Source: JAAAPF01 sp964481035 (GTDB taxonomy: Bacteria > Pseudomonadota > Alphaproteobacteria > Geminicoccales > Geminicoccaceae). From it: 12,722 bases of DNA. The stretch lies in NCBI GenBank assembly GCA_964481035.1, contig CAYZSE010000101.1, forward strand, positions 1 through 12,722. The letters are read 5' to 3'. This document shows positions 1-7,600 of this stretch, piece after piece (the stretch's first letter is position 1; each line of letters opens with the position of its first letter). The notes beneath the pieces were generated by a model that was not told where the DNA came from, searched no databases, and was given only the letters and a program-made list of their open reading frames with translations. The translations under genes and the position numbers were made by a program.

Positions 1-1119
1 TTCGGCAAGGATGCGATCTTCGAGCGAACGGGCCAGACGGTCGGTGTCGACCGGGCGAGCTTCGCCATCGAGGACGGCGAGATCTTCGTCGTCATGGGGC
101 TCTCGGGCTCCGGCAAGTCGACGCTGGTACGCCTCTTGAACCGGCTGATCGAGCCGACCGCCGGTGAGGTGCTCATCGACGGCGAGGACATCGCGCGGAT
201 GTCCGCCGAGGCGCTGCTGTCGCTGCGCCGCCGCGACATGAGCATGGTCTTTCAATCGTTCGCGCTGATGCCGCACCTGCGCGTGCTCGACAACGTCGCC
301 TTCGGCCTGGAGCTCGGCGGCGTCGACAAGAAGACGCGCCACGCCCGTGCCATGGAGGCGCTCGAGCAGGTGGGCTTGGCTGCCAACGCGCCGAGCTTTC
401 CGGACGAGCTCTCGGGCGGCATGCAGCAGCGCGTCGGGCTCGCCCGCGCGCTCGCCAACGACCCCTCGATCATGCTGATGGACGAGGCCTTCTCGGCCCT
501 CGACCCGCTGATCCGCGGCGAGATGCAGGACGAGCTCTTGAAGCTGCAGGCGGAGCATCAGCGCACCATCGTCTTCATCAGCCACGATCTCGACGAGGCC
601 ATGCGCATCGGCGACCGCATCGCCATCATGGAGGGCGGCGTCGTCGTCCAGGTCGGCACCCCCGATGAGATCCTCGCCAACCCGGCGAACGAGTACGTCC
701 GCAGCTTCTTCTCCGGCGTCGACGTGTCGAAGATCCTGACCGCCGGCGACATCGCCAAGCGTCTGCAGGTGACGATCATCGAGCGCACGGGCGCGGGTCT
801 GGACGCGGCGATCGAGCGGCTGCGACGCCAGGATCGCGACTTCGCCATCGTGGTCGATCGGGCCCAGCGCTACGCCGGCGTCGTCACCACCTCGTCGCTC
901 GGCCAAGCCCGGCGCGCGGGCCAGGGCCTCGCCGACGCGCATGTCGACGTCGAGCCGCTCAAGGCGGACCAGTCCTTGAGCGACGTCCTCACCCACGTCG
1001 CCCGGGCGCCGACGCCGGTGCCGGTGGTCGACGCCGACAACCGCTATGTCGGGGCCATCTCACGGGCGGTCCTGCTCGAAGCCCTCGATCGCGACGACGA
1101 GACGGAGCGCGCCGCATGA
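1..1119 (+). CDS. proV: Glycine betaine/proline ABC importer ATPase ProV (5' partial)
   Basis: Cytoplasmic ATPase of a ProU-type quaternary-amine importer that powers uptake of glycine betaine and proline betaine. The reading frame is open from base 1. By recalled comparison with E. coli ProV (about 400 residues), roughly 30 N-terminal residues lie outside the window. The first Met in frame (base 94) falls just before Walker A and is not the true start. Counting codons from base 1, Walker A GLSGSGKST is at 33-41, the Q-loop Gln (MVFQSF) near 85, signature LSGGMQQR at 137-144, Walker B IMLMDE at 157-162, and the H-loop (ISHDLDEA) near 195. The stretch DEAFSALDPLIR and the linker FFSGVDVSKILTAGDI are typical of this subfamily. 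Two CBS repeats fill about 255-365; in OpuA/ProV relatives these sense ionic strength. The stop codon overlaps the proW start. The family call is very secure; the exact substrate is inferred from the family. Confidence 0.96.
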   Translation, partial: FGKDAIFERTGQTVGVDRASFAIEDGEIFVVMGLSGSGKSTLVRLLNRLIEPTAGEVLIDGEDIARMSAEALLSLRRRDMSMVFQSFALMPHLRVLDNVAFGLELGGVDKKTRHARAMEALEQVGLAANAPSFPDELSGGMQQRVGLARALANDPSIMLMDEAFSALDPLIRGEMQDELLKLQAEHQRTIVFISHDLDEAMRIGDRIAIMEGGVVVQVGTPDEILANPANEYVRSFFSGVDVSKILTAGDIAKRLQVTIIERTGAGLDAAIERLRRQDRDFAIVVDRAQRYAGVVTTSSLGQARRAGQGLADAHVDVEPLKADQSLSDVLTHVARAPTPVPVVDADNRYVGAISRAVLLEALDRDDETERAA

Positions 1120-2090
1120 GCCTCGAAAGCCTGCTCGATCCCTTTCAGACGCTCCAGCTGCCGCTCGACGACTGGGTCGACGTCGGCCTCGACTGGCTGG
1201 TCGACAACTTCCGCCCCGTCTTCCAGGCCGTTCGCTGGCCCATCGACCAGGTCTTGAACGTCCTCGAGACGCTGTTCCTGGCGCCGCCGCCCGTCGTCAT
1301 GATGGTGCTCGTAGCCCTTCTCGCCTGGCAGATCGCCGGCCGCCGGATGGCGACGGGCGCGGTCGTGGCGCTGTTCGTCATCGGCCTCATCGGCGCCTGG
1401 GACGAGGCGATGGTCACCCTCGCGATCGTCCTCACGGCGGTCTTCTTCTGCGTCGTCATCGGCCTGCCGCTCGGCATCGCCATGGCGCGGCGCGACGGGC
1501 TGCAGAAGGGCCTGCGACCGGCGCTCGACACGATGCAGACGACGCCCGCCTTCGTCTACCTCGTGCCCATCGTCATGCTGTTCGGGATCGGCAACGTGCC
1601 GGGCGTGGTCGTCACCATCATCTTCGCCCTGCCGCCCTTGATTCGGCTCACCAACCTCGGCATCCGCCAGGTGCCGGGCGACGTCATCGAGGCGGCGACG
1701 GCGTTCGGCGCCTCGCCGCGGCAGCTCCTCTACAAGGTGCAGCTGCCCTTGGCGCTCAAGACCATCATGGCCGGCGTCAACCAGACGCTCATGCTGGCGC
1801 TGTCGATGGTCGTCATCGCCTCGATGATCTCGGTGGGCGGGCTCGGCCAGATGGTCCTGCGCGGCATCGGCCGGCTCGACATGGGCCTCGCCACGATCGG
1901 CGGCGTCGGCATCGTGCTCTTGGCCATCGTCCTCGACCGTATGACCCAGGCCCTCGGCGCCGACGAGCGCGAGACCGGCCGACGTAGCCTCTTCGAGGTC
2001 GGCCCCGTCGGCGCCGTCACCAAGCTCTGGCGTCGCGCCCAAGGCGTGGCCCCGGAGGCGGCGGGAACGCCCACTCCCGCCGAACGTTGA
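1116..2090 (+). CDS. proW: Glycine betaine/proline ABC importer permease ProW
   Basis: Inner-membrane permease of the ProU-type importer, 324 residues (E. coli ProW is about 354, with a longer N-terminal tail). Residues 1-57 are an amphipathic cytoplasmic-like N-terminus of the kind seen in ProW. Hydrophobic segments follow at about 59-74, 79-95, 98-124, 144-175, 222-247 and 258-274. The EAA loop that couples to the ATPase runs from E192 (EAATAFGASPRQLLYKVQLP). The stretch DTMQTTPAFVYLVPIVMLFG is diagnostic of betaine permeases. Its ATG overlaps the proV stop in an ATGA, and a GGAG at 1104-1107 lies 8 nt upstream, so translation is coupled to proV. The C-terminus beyond residue 280 is polar and variable. 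No damage is visible. Confidence 0.95.
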   Translation: MSLESLLDPFQTLQLPLDDWVDVGLDWLVDNFRPVFQAVRWPIDQVLNVLETLFLAPPPVVMMVLVALLAWQIAGRRMATGAVVALFVIGLIGAWDEAMVTLAIVLTAVFFCVVIGLPLGIAMARRDGLQKGLRPALDTMQTTPAFVYLVPIVMLFGIGNVPGVVVTIIFALPPLIRLTNLGIRQVPGDVIEAATAFGASPRQLLYKVQLPLALKTIMAGVNQTLMLALSMVVIASMISVGGLGQMVLRGIGRLDMGLATIGGVGIVLLAIVLDRMTQALGADERETGRRSLFEVGPVGAVTKLWRRAQGVAPEAAGTPTPAER

Positions 2091-2112
2091 ACCCTTGTTC
2101 ACCAAACATTTC

Positions 2113-2117
2113 GGGAG
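2113..2117 (+). promoter_or_regulatory. Shine-Dalgarno fixing the proX TTG start
   Basis: GGGAG lies 7 nt upstream of the in-frame TTG at 2125. The earlier in-frame TTG at 2095 has no purine-rich site before it and would add ten charged residues ahead of the signal peptide. This site therefore decides the start. Confidence 0.7.
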
Positions 2118-2124
2118 ACCGGTC

Positions 2125-3129
2125 TTGATCCTCCGCAACCGACTGCTCGCCGCCTCGTGCGGGCTCGCGCTCATGGCCGGCCCGGCCTTGGCGCAGGACA
2201 CGCCGGGTGCCGGTGAGAGCATCCAGCCGATCATCACCACCACCGCCGAGGAGCTGTTCCAGCACATGGTCCTCTTCCGCGGCCTCGAGGAGCTCGGCTA
2301 CGAGATCCGCCAGCCGCTCGAGATCGGTGAGTACGGCACGCTGCACGTGGCGCTCGCCAACGGCGACGCCGACTTCACCGCCGTGCATTGGGAGACTCTG
2401 CATCAGGCCTTCTTCGACAATTCGGGCGGTGACGAGGACCTCGAGCGGCTCGGGGTGTTCGTGGCCGACGTGCTGCAGGGCTACCTGATCGACAAGGCGA
2501 CCGCCGAGGCGCACGGCATCACCAACCTGGAGCAGTTCCAGGACCCGGAGATCGCCGCGCTCTTCGACAGCAACGGCGACGGCACCGCCGATCTCACCGG
2601 CTGCAACCCGGGCTGGGGCTGCGAGCGGGTGATCGAGCACCAGATCCCCGAATACGGGCTCGCCGACACGGTGACCCACAATCAGGGCAGCTACTTCGCG
2701 CTGATCGCCGACACCATCGAGCGGCACGAACAGGCCGAGCCGATCTTCTATTACACCTGGACCCCCTTATGGGTTTCGGGCGTGCTCGTGCCGGGCGAGA
2801 ACGTCGAGTGGCTCGAAGTGCCCTACACCTCGCTCCCCGAGGGCGACGCGACCGCGGAGGACACCTCGGCCGAAGGCAAGAACCTCGGCTTCGCGGTCGA
2901 CAACATCATGGTGCTGGCCAACCAGGGGTTCGCCGACGACAACCCGGCCGCGGCCGAGTTCCTGCGCGCGGCCCAGATCCCGATCGACGAGATCTCGGCG
3001 CAGAACCTGCTGATGCGCGAGGGCGAGGACTCGATGGACGACATCGAGCGCCACGTCGACGAATGGATTGCCGAGAACCGTGAGGCCTTCGACGGGTGGC
3101 TCGCCGCAGCGCGCAGCGCCGAAGGCTGA
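2125..3129 (+). CDS. proX: Glycine betaine-binding periplasmic protein ProX
   Basis: Periplasmic solute-binding protein that delivers glycine betaine or proline betaine to ProW; 334 residues from the TTG start. A further in-frame TTG at 2095 exists but has no ribosome site. Residues 1-23 form a Sec signal peptide (basic MILRNR, hydrophobic core, ALA cleavage before Q24). The protein matches E. coli ProX closely. C160 and C166 in CNPGWGC correspond to its disulfide. W89 (AVHWE), W164 and W212 (YYTWTP) align at a constant offset with the three tryptophans (W65, W140, W188 of mature ProX) that box the trimethylammonium head group. TVTHNQGSY and the C-terminal HVDEWI...FDGW are also conserved. 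It lies 34 nt after proW in the same operon. It is the last gene, with a hairpin 40 nt beyond the stop. The retained aromatic box supports betaine as ligand. Confidence 0.95.
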   Translation: MILRNRLLAASCGLALMAGPALAQDTPGAGESIQPIITTTAEELFQHMVLFRGLEELGYEIRQPLEIGEYGTLHVALANGDADFTAVHWETLHQAFFDNSGGDEDLERLGVFVADVLQGYLIDKATAEAHGITNLEQFQDPEIAALFDSNGDGTADLTGCNPGWGCERVIEHQIPEYGLADTVTHNQGSYFALIADTIERHEQAEPIFYYTWTPLWVSGVLVPGENVEWLEVPYTSLPEGDATAEDTSAEGKNLGFAVDNIMVLANQGFADDNPAAAEFLRAAQIPIDEISAQNLLMREGEDSMDDIERHVDEWIAENREAFDGWLAAARSAEG

Positions 3130-3169
3130 GCCAGCCTGCCCGTCGGCGGCCGGAGACCTCGATCACTGA

Positions 3170-3195
3170 GGCCGTGCGGGCCTGCCCGCACGGCC
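3170..3195. terminator. Bidirectional hairpin between convergent operons
   Basis: A perfect 12-bp inverted repeat, GGCCGTGCGGGC (3170-3181) and GCCCGCACGGCC (3184-3195), with a two-base centre that would open to a four-base loop. It lies 40 nt past the proX stop and about 76 nt past the stop of the opposite-strand synthase gene, where a shared terminator is expected. Neither side has a good T-tract (GTTCC on the + side, TCAGTGATC on the - side), so intrinsic termination may be weak or Rho-assisted. The rest of the 142-bp gap shows nothing recognisable. Confidence 0.6.
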
Positions 3196-3271
3196 GTTCC
3201 TCCGCCGGCTCCGGCGCGGCCCACGGCAAACCAACGGCCCGCCCTTGCTGCTGCCGCGCGGGAAAGCCGCC

Positions 3272-4621
3272 TTAGCCCTTGAGCGATTTGAGGCCCGTGG
3301 CGGTGAGCTCGGCCGCCTCCTCCAGCTCTTCGGCCTCGTGGGCGCTGGTGACGAAGAAGCGCAAGCGCGCCGCGCGCTCCTCCACCGCCGGGTAGAGGAT
3401 CGGCTGGACGTTGACGCCGCGCTCGAAGAGCCAGTTCGAAAGTCGCGCCGCCAGCACCGAGCTCTTGACGATCACCGGCACGACGCTGAAGCCGGCGCTC
3501 GTCCCGGTATCGAGCCCGCGCTTGCGGCAGGCCGCCAGGAGCTTCTCGCCGTTACGCCGCAGGCGCTCGACCCGCCAGGGCTCCGCGTTCATGACGTCGA
3601 TCGCGGCCGTCGAGGCGGCGGCCAGGGGCGGGGCCATGCCGACGCTGTAGAGAAAGCCGGGAGCCGCGAACTTGAGAAGCTCGACGAGCGGGCGGCTGCC
3701 GGCGATGTAGCCGCCGCAGCCGGCGAAGCTCTTCGAGAGCGTGCCCATCCAGATGTCCACGTCACCCGGCGCGACGCCCTGCTCCTCGTGCAGGCCGCGG
3801 CCGCGCGTCCCGAGGACGCCGACCGCGTGCGCCTCGTCGACCATCAAGAAGGCGTCGTAGCGTCGGGCGAGCGCGACGAAGTCGGCGAGCGGCGGGATGT
3901 CGCCGTCCATCGAGTAGAGGCCCTCGATGGCGATCAGCGCCCGCTCGGCCCGGCCGCGGTGCTCGCGCAGCACGCGCTCGCAGGCGGCGGGATCGTTGTG
4001 GGCGAAGGACCGCCGCGCGGCGCCGGACAGCTGCGCGCCGACCAGCACGGAATTGTGCGAGAGCGCGTCGTGGACGACCAGGTCGCGCGGGCCGAACAGC
4101 TTGCCGATGACCGACACGTTGGCGCCGTGCCCGCTGACGAAGGCGACCGCGTCCTCGCTCTCGTAGAGCTTGGCGAGGCGCGCCTCGAGCGCGGCATGGA
4201 CCGGCCGCTCGCCGCCCACGGGCCGGCTCGCCGATGCGCTCGGCCCGAAGCGCTCGAGCGCCGCCGCCGCCGCCGACTTGACCTGCGGATGATCGACGAG
4301 ATCGAGGTAGTTGTAGCTCGCGAAGTTGACGAGCGAGCGGCCGCCGATGGTCGAGCGGTTCTTCGCCACGCCCTCATGAACCCGGAAGAACGGGTTCGCG
4401 ATCTCGAGCCGCTCACCGGCCATGCGTTGAAGCATCAGATCGCGGTAGAGCGGATGCTCGGCGAAGTCGCGGCGTTGGGGGCCGACTGGGGCAGGCTCAC
4501 CATCGTCCAGCCGGCGCAAGGTCGGCTCGGCGGCGCGCCCCGGCCGCGCCCGCATGGCGGCGATGACGCCGGCCTTGAGCTGGGTATCGAGACCGAAAAG
4601 ACGCCCGCGACGCTCGCTCAT
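3272..4621 (-). CDS. PLP-dependent alpha-oxoamine synthase (BioF/KBL/SPT family, RkpG-like)
   Basis: Class II aminotransferase-fold enzyme of the alpha-oxoamine synthase family, which condenses an acyl thioester with an amino acid, releasing CO2 and giving a 2-amino-3-ketone. It has 449 residues; the ATG at 4621 overlaps the PKS stop (ATGA). The frame is open further upstream, but that stretch is the PKS in another frame. Visible PLP-site residues are the ring-stacking His189 (LSHNS), Asp262/His265 in DEAHAVG, and Schiff-base Lys297 in TLSKSF. GPSASASRPVGG (126-137) is the usual substrate-loop region. About 80 residues precede the core homology, so it is longer than BioF (about 385). No biotin genes are nearby and the PKS lacks a release domain, so the inferred role is off-loading the PKS chain. 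The nearest relative I recall is RkpG of the rhizobial rkp-1 region. The amino acid partner cannot be read from sequence; 8-amino-7-oxononanoate synthase is the less likely alternative. Confidence 0.9.
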   Translation of the reverse strand: MSERRGRLFGLDTQLKAGVIAAMRARPGRAAEPTLRRLDDGEPAPVGPQRRDFAEHPLYRDLMLQRMAGERLEIANPFFRVHEGVAKNRSTIGGRSLVNFASYNYLDLVDHPQVKSAAAAALERFGPSASASRPVGGERPVHAALEARLAKLYESEDAVAFVSGHGANVSVIGKLFGPRDLVVHDALSHNSVLVGAQLSGAARRSFAHNDPAACERVLREHRGRAERALIAIEGLYSMDGDIPPLADFVALARRYDAFLMVDEAHAVGVLGTRGRGLHEEQGVAPGDVDIWMGTLSKSFAGCGGYIAGSRPLVELLKFAAPGFLYSVGMAPPLAAASTAAIDVMNAEPWRVERLRRNGEKLLAACRKRGLDTGTSAGFSVVPVIVKSSVLAARLSNWLFERGVNVQPILYPAVEERAARLRFFVTSAHEAEELEEAAELTATGLKSLKG

Positions 4622-7600
4622 GACAGGAGGCTGACCTTCTTGTGTTCCGCCGCCGGCGTCGGCGCCTGGTGATACAACTCTTGCAAGAGTTCGGCGCTGG
4701 CTTCGACGCCGTGTTGCTGCGCGATGCGGGCCGCGACGCTTTCGTCCGCGGCCTCGGTCTGGCCGGAGATGGAGGCCATCACGCGGTCGACGAGGCCATC
4801 CAACGTCACGCCGGCCCCGAGACCGCTCACCGGCAGGTCGATGCCCAGCTCCTGCTGCGCCGCGAGGCCGAGCTCGACCCCCATGAGCGAATCCATACCC
4901 AGCTCCATGAGGGACGTGTCGGGGGCGATGCGCTCGACCGGCAAACGCAGGATCGAGGCCACGACCTTGGCCAATGCGTCCTGCACCACCGCGCGAGCCT
5001 GCTCGCGCGGCTTGCCGGCGAGGCGGTCGGCGAGGCTGCCCTCCTCGTCGGCGCCGCCGGCCTCGCCGGCCCGGGTGCGCAACTCGGAGAACCGCGCGGC
5101 CTCGCGCAGAGCCGGCATCGCGCGCGTCCGGCTCCAATCGAGGTGGGCCACGACACGATCCTGCTCGCCCGCGGCGAGGAGATCGCCGAGCACGTCGAGC
5201 GCGGCCCGCGCGGTGAGCTCGCGGCGCCCGAAGCGGCTCTCGAGCGTCCGCTTCACCGCCTCGTTGCGCGCCAGATAGCCGGCGTCGGCGATGGGCCCCC
5301 AGAGCACGGCGAGCCCGGGCAGGCCTTGCGCGCGTCGCTCGGCCATAAGCTGCTCGAGGGCGAGGTTGGCCGCGACGTAGTTGGCCTGGCCCGGATTGCC
5401 GATGATCGTCGTCGCCGACGAGTAGACGACGAAATGCGCGAGGTCGTCCGCCGCGCTCGTGCGATGCAGCGCGACCGCGCCGTCGACCTTCGGAGCCACG
5501 ACGCGGGCGATGCGGCCGGCGTCCATCGTCGACCAGGCGCCGTCCTCGAAGACGGCGGCCGTGTGGAAGACGCCGCGGATGGGCGCGACGCGCCGCAGCC
5601 CAGCGAGCGTCGCAGCGACGGCGGCGGCGTCGGTCACGTCGAGCGCCGCCGCTTCGACGGTGACGCCCGCGGCCCGCAAGTCGGCGATCGCCGAATCGGC
5701 TTCCGCGTCGAGGCCACGTCGCGCGTACAGCGCGAGCCGTCGCGCGCCGCGTGCCGCCAGCCAGCGCGCAGTCTCCAGGCCGAAGCCGCGCAAGCCCCCG
5801 GTGACGACCAGCCAGCCGTCGTCGGGCGCGACGAAGCGGGGCGTCGCCGCGCGCCCCCTGGCCGCCGCCTCCCTCGGTATGGGCGGCGGATCGAGGCGCA
5901 CGACGATCTTGCCGATATGGCGCGAGGTCTGCATCAGCGCAAACGCCTCGCCGACCGAATTGGCGTCGAATGACCGATAGGGAATGGGGCGCAACGCACC
6001 CTGGCGCATGAGGTCCAGCATCTCGCGGAAGAGCCGGCGGGCGAGCTGCGGCTGCTGCGCCATCACCTGGTCGGCGTCGATGCCGAAATAGGACAGGTTA
6101 CGGCGGAAGGGGCGCAGTCCCATCGGGCTGTCGGCGTAGAGGTCGCGCTTGCCGAGCTCGAGGAACCGGCCGAACGGCTTCAACAGCGCGAGGCTCTTCT
6201 CGATGGCCGCGCCGGCGAGCGAGTTGAGCACGATGTCGACCCCCGCGCCGCCGGTCAGCTCCTCGACGTCGTCGACGAAGCGCAAGGAGCGTGAGGTCGA
6301 GATCCTGTCGAGACCCAGCAACCGCAAAAACGCCTGCTTCTCCTCGCTGCCCGCGGTGACGATGGCCTCGCCGCCCAGGGCCTGGACGAGCTGGATGGCG
6401 GCGAGGCCCACACCGCCGGCGGCGCCGTGGATCAACACGGTCTCGCCGGGCTGGAGCTGCGCCAGATGCTTGAGGGCGTAGTATGCGCTGAAGAAGACGG
6501 TCGGCACCGTCGCCGCCGCCTCCAGCGATACGCCCGCGGGAATCGGGGCGACGGCCGAGGTCGTCGTCGTGACGTGCGTCGCGAAGCACGACGGCGCGAA
6601 GGCGACGACGCGGTCGCCGACCTGCAGCTCGTCGACGGCCTCGCCCGCCGCCACGACGGTCCCCGAACACTCCATGCCCAGCGTCGCACCCGCGAAGCCG
6701 TCCTCCACGGCATCGTCGCCGAGCAGGCCGAGCGAGAGCATGACGTCGCGGAAGTTGAGCCCGGTCGCCGCGACCTCGATCTCGACCTCGTCGGCGCGTG
6801 GGCGGCGGCGCTCCAAAGGACGCCAGACGAGACGCGTCAACGACCCCGCCGCCGGGATGTCGAGCACCGCGGGCCCGGCGACCGGCGCTCCCTTGGCATC
6901 GGCCTCGTCGGTGACGCGGGGCACGCGACGACCTCGCGGTGTCAAGATTACCTCGTTCTCACCGCCCTCGACGGCGGCGATCTCGTCGACGAGCGCATGG
7001 ACCACGTCCACAGCGCTCGCGAAGCCGCGCAGCTCGACGATCCGCAAGCGCAGGTCCGGGTGCTCGTTGGCGAGCACGCGCAACGCTCCGACGAGCGCCG
7101 CGTCGGCCGGATCGGCCGGCAGCGAGCTATCGGCGTCGGCGCGGTCCGCCAGCACGACCCACAGTCGCGCCACGCCGTCGACCTGCGCCACCCGTGCGAA
7201 GACGCTCTCGACCAGGCCGGCGATCCGCTCCGATGCCACCGCGCGCGCGGGCGCAGAGCCCACCCATTCGATACGATCGATGGCCTTGTGGGCCGCGGCC
7301 GGCGCGCTGTCGATGCCGCATTGCCTGAGACCGTCGGCGAGCAGCGAGGCGACCTCCGAAGGCACGCCCACCAGGCTCGCCGCTCGGTCGCTCGGGCTGA
7401 GTACCGCCGGCACGATCTGGCGCGGCCGCACCGCCACGAGCTGGAAGCTTTCGCCCGGCTCCAGCTCCGCCACCGGCTGCACCGCGTCGGTGAAGACGAA
7501 GTCGTTGGCCTCGAGCGCGGCGATCCAGTGCTGGGCATGGCCGAGGCGCGGCAAGAGCGTCGTCTCTCCGGCCGGTTGCCACCAGCGCGGCTGCCCGGCG

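Noticed and set aside
1044..2267. 407-codon minus-strand frame opposite proW
   Set aside because: Antisense to a permease with clear membrane segments and EAA loop; composition is His/Asp/Arg-rich without motifs.
3272..4621. Biotin synthesis gene bioF
   Set aside because: No bioA/B/C/D genes are in view, the protein is about 65 residues longer than BioF, and it is translationally coupled to a PKS lacking a release domain.
3245..4672. 475-codon + strand frame opposite the alpha-oxoamine synthase
   Set aside because: The minus strand encodes a clear PLP enzyme with catalytic Lys and Asp. The plus-strand frame is a compositional shadow running into both neighbours.
4622..5137. N-terminal extension of the AOS frame upstream of 4621
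   Set aside because: The frame is open, but this stretch is the ACP/KR end of the PKS read in another frame and gives Arg/Gly-rich nonsense. The ATG at 4621 with ATGA overlap is the credible start.
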